64,000 nt of DNA from Falsiroseomonas sp050563545 (GTDB lineage: Bacteria > Pseudomonadota > Alphaproteobacteria > Acetobacterales > Acetobacteraceae): assembly GCF_050563545.1 (NCBI RefSeq), contig NZ_JBNXUM010000024.1, positions 1-64,000 of the forward strand, written 5' to 3'. Positions 36,209-44,880 of the stretch are shown piece by piece. Numbering within the stretch: position 1 is the stretch's first letter; each line of letters begins with the position of its first letter. Made by a program: the position numbers and the translations under genes. Under the pieces are notes generated by a model, which worked only from the letters and a program-made list of their open reading frames with translations, searched no databases and was not told the DNA's origin.

Positions 36209-37024
36209 ATGTCGGACGACGTCGTCCTGTATGACACCGATGGTCCGGTCGCGACCATCACCATGAACCGCCCGGCCAAGCTGAATGCGCTGAACCATGC
36301 GATGCTCGACGGGCTGCATGCCGCGCTGGACCGGGCGGAGGCCGATCCGGCCGTCCGGGCTATCATCCTGCGCGGTGCCGGGCGTGCCTTCTGCTCCGGC
36401 ATGGACCTCGACCCTTCGGCGGGAAAGATCCCGGAGCAGTTGGGCATCGCCGACGATCGCGACGACCTCCGCCGCGCTATCGCGACCTTCGTGCGCTTCT
36501 GGGACTGCCCCAAGCCGACCATCGCCCAGGTGCACGGCTTCTGCATCGCCGGCGGCACCATGCTGGCCATGGCCTGCGACATTACGCTGGTCAGTGCGGA
36601 TTGCCGCATCCGCTTCCCCTCGATCCCGGTGGGCGGCGGCTTCGTCAGCAGCTTCTGGACGCTGTTCGTCGGACCGAAGAAGGCGAAGGAGCTCGATTTC
36701 GTTGCGGGCAGCGAGGTCACCGGCGCTGACGCCGCCTCCTGGGGCTTCGCGAACCATGCGCTGCCCGTCGAGGAGGTCGAGCCGCGCTCGCAACTCCTGG
36801 CGCGGCAGATCTCGCGCACGCCGCCCGATCTCCTGCGCATCAAGAAGGCGGCAATCAACAGCGTCTCGGAACGCCAGGGCTTCCGCCAGGCGATGATGGG
36901 CGGCGCCGATTGGGACGCCATCTGCCATTTCAGCCAGGGCGCCCTGGAGATGCGGCGCCGGATCGGCGAGATGGGGCTCAAGGGCGCCATCGCCTCGCTC
37001 GACCGCGACGCCGGGCTGGCGTGA
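36209..37024 (+). CDS. Enoyl-CoA hydratase/isomerase (crotonase fold), type A
   Basis: 271 aa. Crotonase marks: ATITMNRPAKLNALNHAMLD, RGAGRAFCSGMDLDPS (oxyanion-hole loop), and VHGFCIAGGTMLAMACDITL then FPSIPVGGGFVSSF. The GMDLDPS loop and the position 'GGGF' differ from standard hydratases, and a specialised hydratase or C-C hydrolase is possible. A near-twin lies at 39026-39838 on the other strand. The stop overlaps the next start (GTGA). Confidence 0.9.
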   Translation: MSDDVVLYDTDGPVATITMNRPAKLNALNHAMLDGLHAALDRAEADPAVRAIILRGAGRAFCSGMDLDPSAGKIPEQLGIADDRDDLRRAIATFVRFWDCPKPTIAQVHGFCIAGGTMLAMACDITLVSADCRIRFPSIPVGGGFVSSFWTLFVGPKKAKELDFVAGSEVTGADAASWGFANHALPVEEVEPRSQLLARQISRTPPDLLRIKKAAINSVSERQGFRQAMMGGADWDAICHFSQGALEMRRRIGEMGLKGAIASLDRDAGLA

Positions 37025-37770
37025 GCGATCTGCTGGAAACGCGTGAGGGGGACGTCGTCCGCCTCACGCTGAACCGGCCGGACCGGCTGAATGCGCTGTC
37101 GGATGCGATGACGACCGGCCTGCGCGACGCGCTGTCCCGCATCGCCGACGATGCTTCCGTGGGCGCAGTGGTGCTGACCGGGGCCGGTCGCGGCTTCTGC
37201 GCCGGCGGCGACGTGCAAGCGATGTCGGCTCGCGAGGGCGTGTCGGAACTGCGCGCCAATGCCGAGATCACCCGCCTGCTGGCCGAGATGCCTCAATCCA
37301 TCATCGCCGCGGTCAACGGTGCCGCCGCGGGCGCCGGGCTGGCCTTGGCTCTCGCATGCGATTTCCGCCTGGCCGGCGCGTCCGCGCGCTTCGGCACCGC
37401 CTTCCTGCGACTCGGGCTGGCCAGCGACATGGGCGCGGCTTTTTTCCTGCGAGAGCTGGTGGGTGCGGCGAAGGCGAAGGAACTGTTCCTGCTGCCGGAC
37501 ACGCTGGACGCGCAGGCCGCGCTGGATCTCGGCCTGGTCAACCGCCTGGTGCCAGACGAGCTGCTCCAGCAGGAAGCGGTGGCCTTGGCGCAACGGCTCG
37601 CCGCGGGACCGCGCGGAGCGCAGGCCGCCCTGAAGCGACTGCTCGCCCCCGCCGAGCCGCTCGGCGCCTGGCTGGCCCGTGAGGCGCAGGCCCAGGCGGA
37701 TTGCGTCCTTAGCGCTGATCACCGCGAGGCGGTGAGAGCCTTCATCGACAAGCGACCGCCGTTCTTCTGA
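37021..37770 (+). CDS. Enoyl-CoA hydratase/isomerase (crotonase fold), type B
   Basis: 249 aa from GTG (SDLLETREGDVVRLTLNRPD). The oxyanion loops TGAGRGFCAGGDVQ and AVNGAAAGAGLALALACDFR are present. The FLRLGLASDMGAAFFL segment with Asp is similar to the PaaG/enoyl-CoA isomerase subgroup. A homolog is at 42024-42809. Overlap with the preceding crotonase implies the two act in sequence. It ends the intact part of the operon, 28 nt before a broken Bug gene. Confidence 0.9.
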   Translation: MSDLLETREGDVVRLTLNRPDRLNALSDAMTTGLRDALSRIADDASVGAVVLTGAGRGFCAGGDVQAMSAREGVSELRANAEITRLLAEMPQSIIAAVNGAAAGAGLALALACDFRLAGASARFGTAFLRLGLASDMGAAFFLRELVGAAKAKELFLLPDTLDAQAALDLGLVNRLVPDELLQQEAVALAQRLAAGPRGAQAALKRLLAPAEPLGAWLAREAQAQADCVLSADHREAVRAFIDKRPPFF

Positions 37771-37798
37771 AGGCACTGATATCCCGGAAGGACGAACG

Positions 37799-38793
37799 AT
37801 GGCGGCACATCTGACGAGGAGAACCCTGGCCAGCGCCAGCTTCGCCCTGCTGCCCGGCCTGGCCCGCGCGCAGCCTGCCTATCCCGGCCGCCAGCCGATC
37901 TCGCTCGTCATTCCCTACACCTCGCGGCATCCCCCCCCGATGTCTTCGCTCAGGCGATCACGCAGGCGCTGCAGGCGCGGCTCGGCGGTACCTTCGTCAA
38001 CGACCACCGCCCAGGTGCGAGCACCATGATCGCCTCGCGCTCCACCGCGCGGACCAGGCCGGACGGGACGACGCTGCTGATGTCCTCGATCGGCAGCATG
38101 GTGCTCGGGCCGCCGACCATCCGCAGCGCAGCCTTCGCTCCGCCGACGGACTTCACCCATCTCGGCATGAATCGGCGGGGCGCTGTTCTTCTTCGTCGCC
38201 CATCCGCGCTGGGAAAGCCTTCAGCAGCTACTGGCGGAGGCGAAGGCCACGCCTGGCACCATCACCTATGCGAGTTGGGGCATCGGCTCCGCCGCGCACA
38301 TGGCAGGAGTGGAGCTCGAGCAGCGCGCCGGTGTGCAGATGACCCATGTCCCCTATCCCGGCGCCGCGCCCTCCCTGCTTGACGTGTCGCAAGGACGGAT
38401 CGACTTCTCCCTGACCGCGCTGACGCCGGCCAAGCCGCATCTGGACGGTCGGCGCTTGCGGGCGTTGGGCATGGCCACCCCGGTGCGGTTCAGCGAGATG
38501 CCGGACGTGCCGACGCTGATCGAACTCGGGTATCCCGATTTCGTCGTCAACAACTGGACGGCTGTCTCCGCACCGGCAGGGCTTCCGCCGGCGATTGCGT
38601 CGGCGCTTGAAGGCGCCTTGGCCCAGACCTTCTCGGACTCCACTGTCCTGGCGCGACTGGCGCCGTTCGGCGTCCTGCCGACGCCGACCGGCGCGGCCGC
38701 GATGCGGGAGCAACTGGAGAAGGATCTGGTGCAGTACCGCAGGATCCTGCAGCAGATCGGGGTCACGCCCGAATTGCGCCGCGCTCCCGCTAG
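37799..38793 (+). pseudogene. Bug/TctC-family receptor (2), frameshifted
   Basis: It begins MAAHLTRRTLASASFALLPG with a signal peptide and QPISLVIPYTS. The frame fails at a run of eight Cs (37931-37938). The next frame carries VFAQAITQALQARLGGTFVN, then MIASRSTARTRPDGTTLLM, and fails again near 38165. The third frame has YASWGIGSAAHMAGVELEQR, HVPYPGAAPSLLDVSQGRID and ends QQIGVTPEL. No stop follows in that frame, so the 3' end is also altered and the end coordinate is approximate. It would have been the last gene of the Liv operon. Confidence 0.8.
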
Positions 38794-38848
38794 GACGCAG
38801 GACGGCGGCGACGCGCGCGAGCGCGCCCGCGCACATCGCGCTCCGCGA

Positions 38849-39016
38849 TCAGGACCAGGTCTCGTCCCTGATCGCCATGCCGAGGCGGTCGAGTTCGGCG
38901 CCCATCTGAAGGTGGTCGAAGATGCTCGATCCCTTCGCGACGGCGGCCTGCATCTCCCCGTCCCGCCCGATGCATTGGCCCGAAGGACCGCTCACCGCCC
39001 AAAACAGACTCTCCAC
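38849..39016 (-). CDS. Unknown 55-aa protein downstream of crotonase
   Basis: A GTG start (VESLFWAVSGPSGQCIGRDG) lies 9 nt after the crotonase stop, with GAGGGGG immediately upstream, and the frame ends DETWS. It looks protein-like (balanced residues, IFDHLQMGAELDRLGMAIRD) rather than an antisense shadow. I recognise no family. It may be a small accessory protein or the end of a lost gene, since the region just downstream is debris of the broken Bug gene. Confidence 0.38.
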   Translation of the reverse strand: MESLFWAVSGPSGQCIGRDGEMQAAVAKGSSIFDHLQMGAELDRLGMAIRDETWS

Positions 39017-39025
39017 GCGTCCCCC

Positions 39026-39838
39026 TCACGCCAACCCGGCATCGGCATCCAGAGAAGCAATAGCCCCCTTCAGCCCGTGCTGCACGATGCGCCGCCGCAT
39101 CTCCAGCGCGCCTTCGCTGAAGTGGCACAGCGCGTCCCAGTCCGCGCCGCCCAGCATGGCCTGGCGGAAGCCCTGCATCTCGCAGATGCGGTTGATGGAA
39201 AGCTTCTTCAGCTTCAGCAGGTCGGGCGGCGTACGTGCGATCTGCCGCGCCATCAGCATGCTGCGTGCGGGCAGCGCCTCGGCCGGCAAGGCATGGTTGG
39301 CGAAGCCCCATTGCGTCGCTTCATCGCCGGTGATCTCGCTGCCGGCGATGAAGTCGAGCTCCTTCGCCTTCTTCGGCCCGACGAAGAGCGTCCAGAAGCT
39401 GCTGACAAAGCCGCCGCCAATCGGGATCGAGGGAAAGCGGATGCGGCAATCCGCGGCGACCAGCGTGATGTCGCAGGCCATCGCCAGCATGGTGCCGCCG
39501 GCGATGCAGAAGCCGTGCACCTCCGCGATGGTGGGCTTGGGGAATTCCCAGAACCGCATGAAGCCGCGGATCGCGTCCTCGAGGCGCTCCCGGTCCGGGC
39601 CGACGCCCATCTGCTCCGGCGTCGCGCCGGAGGGATCGAGGTCCATCCCCGCGCAGAATGCGCGCCCGGCGCCGCGCAGCCGCACGACGCGAATGGCGGG
39701 ATCGGCTTCGGCCCTGTCGAGGCCGCGCTGGATACCGTCGCGCAGCGCGGCGTTGAGCGCGTTCAGCTTGTCCGGCCGGTTCATCGTGATGGTGGCGACG
39801 GGGCCATCCGTCTCATAAAGCGCGACGTCATCGGCCAT
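39026..39838 (-). CDS. Enoyl-CoA hydratase/isomerase (crotonase fold), type A twin
   Basis: 270 aa, colinear with the protein at 36209-37024 and strikingly similar: ETDGPVATITMNRPDKLNAL, CAGMDLDPSGATPEQMGVGP, GFCIAGGTMLAMACDITLVA, FVSSFWTLFVGPKKAKELDF. The ATG at 39838 is chosen by comparison with the twin; the frame continues open upstream. It follows the NDP-forming synthetase by 32 nt on the same strand. Same unusual GMDLDPS loop. Confidence 0.9.
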   Translation of the reverse strand: MADDVALYETDGPVATITMNRPDKLNALNAALRDGIQRGLDRAEADPAIRVVRLRGAGRAFCAGMDLDPSGATPEQMGVGPDRERLEDAIRGFMRFWEFPKPTIAEVHGFCIAGGTMLAMACDITLVAADCRIRFPSIPIGGGFVSSFWTLFVGPKKAKELDFIAGSEITGDEATQWGFANHALPAEALPARSMLMARQIARTPPDLLKLKKLSINRICEMQGFRQAMLGGADWDALCHFSEGALEMRRRIVQHGLKGAIASLDADAGLA

Positions 39839-39870
39839 GGCGGCGGTATCCCTGGTTGATGAGGAGCATT

Positions 39871-42000
39871 TCAGGCGCGCCGGACGATCAGGGCGTCCAC
39901 CGCGACGATGCGGTCGCCCGCGCAGATCAGCGGGTTGACGTCCACCTCGGCAATCGTGGTCGACAGGTCCGCAGCGAACTCCGATAGGCGCGCGAGCACC
40001 TGCGCAAGTGCCGCGACGGAGACCGCGGGCAGGCCGCGAAAGCCGTCCAGCAGGCTCGCACCGCGCAGGTTGCGCAGCGCCATCTCGGCCTCGGCCGGCG
40101 TGAAGGGCGCAGGCAGCAGGGCGGTGTCCTTCAGCAATTCGACGAAGATGCCGCCGAAGCCGAAGGCGACGAGCGGGCCGAAGGCGTGGTCGTTGGTGAC
40201 GCCGGCCACTATCTCGATGCCCTGCGGCACCATGGGCTGCACCAGCACCCCCGAGATGCGCGTGGGCGGCGTCACCGCGCGGGCCTTTGCCATGATCGCG
40301 TCGTAGCCGGCGGCGACCTCCGCCGCGTCGCGCAGGTTCAGGCGGATCACGCCGGCCTCGGTCTTGTGCGGGATGTCGGCGCTTTCGACCTTGATCGCGA
40401 CGGGGAAGCCGAGTTCGGCGGCGGCCTCCGCGGCCGCGGCGGCGTCCTGCACCAGGATCTCGCGCACCACGGGAATGCCATATGGCGCGAGCGCCGCTTT
40501 CGCCTCGCGTTCTGTCAGCGTGCGCGACGGCGCGACAGCGAGCGCAGCGGAGGCCTGGCCCGCAGCGTCGGGCGAGGACAGCCGCGCGGCGGCGGGCAGC
40601 GCGCGATGCGCCTCGAGGTCGTGCCAGGCGCGGACCGCGCGGAACAGGCGGCGGAGCGAGCGGAAGGTCGCGATGCGCGGCTCGGCCTCCAGCATCTCGG
40701 CGCCGATGCCTTCCAGCCATTCCGACGCCCAGTAGTTCACGACGGGCTTGCCGTGCCGTTCCGCGAGGCGCCGCCAGACCGGCACGCGCGACGTCCCGAA
40801 TTCGTCGGCATAGGGATAGACCACCAGCAGCGCGCTGTAGGCGGGATCGGACAGGAATGCGTCGCAGCAGGCCTCGAAGGCCGTGTCGTCGTTCAGCGTC
40901 ATTGCGGTGACGTCGCAGGGATTGCGCAGCGCGCCGAATTCCGGGACGTGGCGCTTCAGCGTCTCCAGCGTCGCGCCTTCGGGCTGGGGCAGGGCGACGC
41001 CGTGCTCCTCGGCCTTGTCAGCGGCGGCGACGCCGATGCCGCCCGAGCCCAGCACGATGCCGACGCCGCGGCCGGTCGGCCTTCCCGCCTTGGCGAAGAA
41101 CTGCGCGGTCTCCATGACGTCGTCGAGATCGTCCACCATGACGGCGCCCGCGCGTTCCAGCACCGCGCGGAAGGATGCGTGCGAGCCCGCCAACGCGCCG
41201 GTATGCGACAGTGCCGCCGCCGCGCCCTGCTTGCCCACCGCCATCTTGTGCACCAGCAGCGGCTTGTCCGCGGAAACCGCGAGTTCGGCGGCCTGGACGA
41301 GTTGGCGCGGATCCTCCACGCCCTCGAACACCGTGACGATCGCCTGGCAGTGCTCGTCGGCCGCGAGATAGGCGATGAGGTCGGCGATCCCGACATCCGC
41401 TCCGTTGCCGACGGGAATGGAATGGCTGATGGGCACGCCGCGCTCCATCGCCTGCGCCAGTGACATGCCGACCGACCCAGATTGCGTGACGATCCCGATC
41501 GCGCCGTGGTGCAGCGGACGCGGCTTCGGCATGCGGCCAAACATGATGCGCGCGCCAATCGCGTAATTGTTGATCCCAAGGCAGTTCGGGCCGATCAACC
41601 GGGTCGGCGTGCCTTCAACCAGGCGCAGTAGCTGGTCCTGAAGCTGGATCAACTCCGGCCGGCCAGTCTCGGCATAGCCCGAGGCATAAAGCACGATGCC
41701 GCCCACGCCGCGCGCCACGCATTGCGCGATGGTCTCCTTTACGGCTTCGCGGTTGAGCGCGATGACGGCGCAATCCGGGGCCTGGGGAAGCGCGGCCAGG
41801 TCCGGGTAGCAGCGATGGCCTTCGACCGCGTCGTAACGCGCATTGACGGGGTAGACCGCGCCGTCGAAGCCGGCGAGGTTGCGGATCGTCCGCAGTCCGA
41901 AGCTGCCGGCGCGGGTGGAGGCACCGATCACCGCGATGCTGCGGGGATGCAGCAGCCGCCGGAGCTCGTCATGGGTATAAGGGGCGCGACTGCCGTTCAT
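39871..42000 (-). CDS. Acyl-CoA synthetase, NDP-forming (acetate-CoA ligase family)
   Basis: 709 aa fused alpha-beta ADP-forming synthetase. The N-terminal CoA-binding domain has IAVIGASTRAGSFGLRTIRN; the ligase-CoA domain has RLIGPNCLGINN and IVTQSGSVGMSLAQ. The phospho-His region is near SHTGALAGSHASFRAVLERA. The ATP-grasp domain is at the C terminus (FPVAIKVESADIPHKTEAGV, GFGGIFVELLKDTA). It makes acyl-CoA from a free acid with ATP. It is divergent from a crotonase, only 23 nt away. Confidence 0.92.
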   Translation of the reverse strand: MNGSRAPYTHDELRRLLHPRSIAVIGASTRAGSFGLRTIRNLAGFDGAVYPVNARYDAVEGHRCYPDLAALPQAPDCAVIALNREAVKETIAQCVARGVGGIVLYASGYAETGRPELIQLQDQLLRLVEGTPTRLIGPNCLGINNYAIGARIMFGRMPKPRPLHHGAIGIVTQSGSVGMSLAQAMERGVPISHSIPVGNGADVGIADLIAYLAADEHCQAIVTVFEGVEDPRQLVQAAELAVSADKPLLVHKMAVGKQGAAAALSHTGALAGSHASFRAVLERAGAVMVDDLDDVMETAQFFAKAGRPTGRGVGIVLGSGGIGVAAADKAEEHGVALPQPEGATLETLKRHVPEFGALRNPCDVTAMTLNDDTAFEACCDAFLSDPAYSALLVVYPYADEFGTSRVPVWRRLAERHGKPVVNYWASEWLEGIGAEMLEAEPRIATFRSLRRLFRAVRAWHDLEAHRALPAAARLSSPDAAGQASAALAVAPSRTLTEREAKAALAPYGIPVVREILVQDAAAAAEAAAELGFPVAIKVESADIPHKTEAGVIRLNLRDAAEVAAGYDAIMAKARAVTPPTRISGVLVQPMVPQGIEIVAGVTNDHAFGPLVAFGFGGIFVELLKDTALLPAPFTPAEAEMALRNLRGASLLDGFRGLPAVSVAALAQVLARLSEFAADLSTTIAEVDVNPLICAGDRIVAVDALIVRRA

Positions 42001-42023
42001 CGCTTCACCACGGGGATTGCCGC

Positions 42024-42809
42024 ATGACCGAGACCGTCCTGGAACGCCGCGACGGCGCCGTCGTCACTTTCACGCTGAACCGGCCGGAGCGACTGAACGC
42101 GACGGTGCCGGAGATGACGGCGTATCTGCGTGACCGCCTGCCCCGCATCGCAGAGGATGGCACCGTCGGCGCCGTGATCCTGACCGGCGCCGGCCGCGGC
42201 TTCTGCGCCGGCGGCGACGTGCAGGGCATGGCGAACCGCGGCGAGATCCCGCTGACCGAGCGCACCGCGATGCTCCGCCGCAACGCGGAGATCTCCCGCA
42301 TCCTGTCGGAGATGCCGCAGGTCTCGATCTGCGCGGTGAACGGCGTGGCCGCCGGCGCGGGGCTCTCGCTCGCGCTGTCCTGCGACCTGCGGATCGCGGG
42401 CGAAAGCGCGCGCTTCACCACGGCGTTCGTGAAGATGGGACTCTGCACCGATCTCGGCGGCGCCTATTTCCTGCGGCGCCTGGTCGGCATGGCCAAGGCG
42501 AAGGAGCTGTTCTTGCTGGGCGAGATGCTGCCGGCCGCCGAGGCGCTGCGCCTCGGCCTGGTCAGCCGCGTCGTCCCCGATGCCGATCTTCAGGCCGAGG
42601 CGGCTTCCCTGGCCAAGCGCCTGGCGGAGGGGCCGCGCGTCGCGCATGGCTACCTCAAGCAGGTGTTGCACGCCGCGGAGACCGACACGCTGTCCGAGTG
42701 GCTCGACCTCGAGGCCTGGGCGCAGGCCTGCTGCGTGATGACGGCGGACCACAAGGAAGCGACCCGCGCCTTCGCGGAGAAGCGCCCACCACGCTTCGAG
42801 GGGCGCTGA
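42024..42809 (+). CDS. Enoyl-CoA hydratase/isomerase (crotonase fold), type B homolog
   Basis: 261 aa. VVTFTLNRPERLNATVPEMT, TGAGRGFCAGGDVQGMANRG, NGVAAGAGLSLALSCDLRIA, and FVKMGLCTDLGGAYFLRRLV mark a PaaG-like crotonase. It is the counterpart of the gene at 37021. ATG at 42024 lies 23 nt from the divergent synthetase ATG, so its promoter must overlap that gene. Its stop is one nt from the stop of the convergent nitronate-monooxygenase-like gene. Confidence 0.9.
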   Translation: MTETVLERRDGAVVTFTLNRPERLNATVPEMTAYLRDRLPRIAEDGTVGAVILTGAGRGFCAGGDVQGMANRGEIPLTERTAMLRRNAEISRILSEMPQVSICAVNGVAAGAGLSLALSCDLRIAGESARFTTAFVKMGLCTDLGGAYFLRRLVGMAKAKELFLLGEMLPAAEALRLGLVSRVVPDADLQAEAASLAKRLAEGPRVAHGYLKQVLHAAETDTLSEWLDLEAWAQACCVMTADHKEATRAFAEKRPPRFEGR

Positions 42810-42810
42810 C

Positions 42811-43785
42811 CTAGCCACGCGCGGCGTCGACCATGCTCGGCGTTTCGCATGCCGCCACGTATTCCTGGCGGAGGCGCTGGACGAGCTCCGCCACAGTCGG
42901 GATATCGCGGATCAGCTCGATCCCCTGGCCCGCGCTCCAGACCGTCTTCCAGGGGCGCACGCCCTCGGGCAGGTGGTCGTAGCGCATCCTGCCGCTGGGC
43001 TGCGGGAGGTCGTCGGGATCGAGGCCGTTCTGGCGCAGCGATTCGCGCAGCCACATGCAGTCCACGCCGCCGAGCGCGGGGGTGTAGATCAGGTCCGTCG
43101 CGCGCTGGCTGACCAGCAGGTCCTTGTAGCCCTGCGGCACGCCGGATTCCTGCGTCGCGATGAAGCGCGTGCCGAGATAGGCGAGGTCCGCGCCCAGCAC
43201 CTCCGCGGCACGGATCGCCGCACCCGTGGTCACCGCGCCGGCCATCACGATGGTGCCGTCGAACATCTCCCGGATGCTGGGGACGAGCGTCAGGTGCGAG
43301 ACGACGCCGGAATGCCCGCCGCCCCCGGCGCCGATCGCGACGATTCCGTCCGCGCCGGCGCCGATCGCCTTCTCCGCAAAGCGCAGGTTGATGGCGTCGC
43401 AGAAGATGCGCGCGCCGAAGTCCTTGACGCGCCGGATCAGCTCCACGGGGTTGCCGGTCGCGCTGATGATGAGCTTCACGCCAGCTCGCCGGCAGGCGTC
43501 GAGGTGTCGCTGCGTGTCAGCCTCGTCGAGTGCGGTCGGCAGGTTCACCGCGACGGGGCCGATGACTGCGTCCGGGTGTTCCGCGCGGTGCGCGTCGAGT
43601 TCCGCGCGCATGGCGTCCAGCGCGGCCTCGAAGCCTTCGAAGTCGCGAAAGATGCCGCGCGGCAGGCCGCCCAGGATGCCGGCCTTGCAGGATTCGACGA
43701 CAAGCTTCGGCGTGCTCGCCAGGAACATCGGCGCGCAGACCGCGGGCAGGACCAGGCTGCGGCGGAGCGCGGGATCGAGCGCCAT
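42811..43785 (-). CDS. Nitronate monooxygenase-like FMN protein
   Basis: 324 aa TIM barrel. LPAVCAPMFLASTPKLVVES, then GILGGLPRG, GVKLIISATGNP, GADGIVAIGAGGGGHSGVVS, and AGAVTTGAAIRAAEVLGADL match the 2-nitropropane dioxygenase/FabK-like family. It may oxidise nitronates or act as an enoyl reductase. It is the final gene of the ten-gene unit from 52914, 3 nt after the acyl-CoA dehydrogenase stop. Confidence 0.88.
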   Translation of the reverse strand: MALDPALRRSLVLPAVCAPMFLASTPKLVVESCKAGILGGLPRGIFRDFEGFEAALDAMRAELDAHRAEHPDAVIGPVAVNLPTALDEADTQRHLDACRRAGVKLIISATGNPVELIRRVKDFGARIFCDAINLRFAEKAIGAGADGIVAIGAGGGGHSGVVSHLTLVPSIREMFDGTIVMAGAVTTGAAIRAAEVLGADLAYLGTRFIATQESGVPQGYKDLLVSQRATDLIYTPALGGVDCMWLRESLRQNGLDPDDLPQPSGRMRYDHLPEGVRPWKTVWSAGQGIELIRDIPTVAELVQRLRQEYVAACETPSMVDAARG

Positions 43786-43788
43786 GCG

Positions 43789-44880
43789 TCAGGCCTCCAG
43801 CTGCTCGGCGAGGCGCGCCAGGTGCCACTCCGCATCGCCGAACATCAGGTTCGCGACGGTCAGGAAGCGGAGGTAGTGGCCGGCCGCGTATTCCTCCGTC
43901 ATGCCGATGCCACCGTGGAGTTGCACAGCCTGCTGCCCGACGAACCGGCCGCAGCGCGCGACCACGACCTTGGCGCGGGAGAGGTCGGCGGTACGGCGCG
44001 CGGGATCGGGCTCGGCCAGCGCCTCGGACGCCATCGCGGCCATGCTGCGGGCTTCCTCCACCGCGACCAGCATGTCGGCGGCGCGGTGCTGCAGCGCCTG
44101 GTAGGAGCCGATGGCGCGGCCGAATTGCTGGCGGGTCTTCATGTAGTCGACCGTCAGGCCGAGCGCCGCATCCATCGCGCCGACGCAGGAAGACAGCAGC
44201 GCGGCAAGGCCCGCCTGTTCCGAGGCTTCCAACGCGGCCGCGCCGTTGCCGTCCAGCTTCTCCGCTGGCGCCTTGTCGACGATCAGGTCCGCAATGCGCG
44301 TGCCGTCCTGAAGCCTGCCGCCGTGGCGCACCAACCCCGCAGCGTCGGGTTCGACGAGGAACAGACCGGTCGCGCCATCCGGCAGCCGCGCGCTGACCAC
44401 CAGCAGCCCCGCGCTGTCGCCGTGAAGCACATTCGCCTTGCGCCCCAACAGCCGCCACGCCTCGCCGTCGCGCGACGCCGCGGTGGCGATCGCTCCGCCA
44501 TGCCGCGATCCCGGTTCCGCATGGGCCAGCGCCAGGCGCAGCGAGCCCTCCGCGACCTGGGGCAGGATGCGCGCCTGCTGCGCGTCCGACCCCGCGCGAC
44601 TGACAGCGGTCGCGCCGAGCACCGTGCTCGCCAACAGCGGTTCCATCGCCAGGGCGCGGCCGAAGGCCTCGAAGACGATCGCCAGTTCCTCCACCCCGCC
44701 CAGCCCGCCCTGCGCCTCCGGCAGGCCGAGCGCGGTCAGGCCGAGCCCGGCATAGCGGCCCCACATCTCGTCGCTCCAGCCCTGCGGCGTCGCGAGGTAG
44801 CGCTTGCGCGCGGCGAAGTCGTAATGCGCGGCCAGCATCTTCGTCACGCTGTCGCGCAGCATCGCGGAATCGTCGCTCAT
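43789..44880 (-). CDS. Acyl-CoA dehydrogenase (short partner)
   Basis: 363 aa. It begins MSDDSAMLRDSVTKMLAAHY and carries the C-terminal acyl-CoA dehydrogenase helices (DYMKTRQQFGRAIGSYQALQ, VQLHGGIGMTEEYAAGHYLR). The N-terminal and middle domains are divergent (LAHAEPGSRHGGAIATAASR). It parallels 29451-30575 in the other cluster. The 4-nt overlap with the upstream acyl-CoA dehydrogenase indicates a co-translated pair. Confidence 0.9.
   Translation of the reverse strand: MSDDSAMLRDSVTKMLAAHYDFAARKRYLATPQGWSDEMWGRYAGLGLTALGLPEAQGGLGGVEELAIVFEAFGRALAMEPLLASTVLGATAVSRAGSDAQQARILPQVAEGSLRLALAHAEPGSRHGGAIATAASRDGEAWRLLGRKANVLHGDSAGLLVVSARLPDGATGLFLVEPDAAGLVRHGGRLQDGTRIADLIVDKAPAEKLDGNGAAALEASEQAGLAALLSSCVGAMDAALGLTVDYMKTRQQFGRAIGSYQALQHRAADMLVAVEEARSMAAMASEALAEPDPARRTADLSRAKVVVARCGRFVGQQAVQLHGGIGMTEEYAAGHYLRFLTVANLMFGDAEWHLARLAEQLEA

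Noticed and set aside
36070..37776. 568-codon minus-strand frame across the crotonase pair
   Set aside because: Antisense of two clear crotonase genes; no motif of its own.
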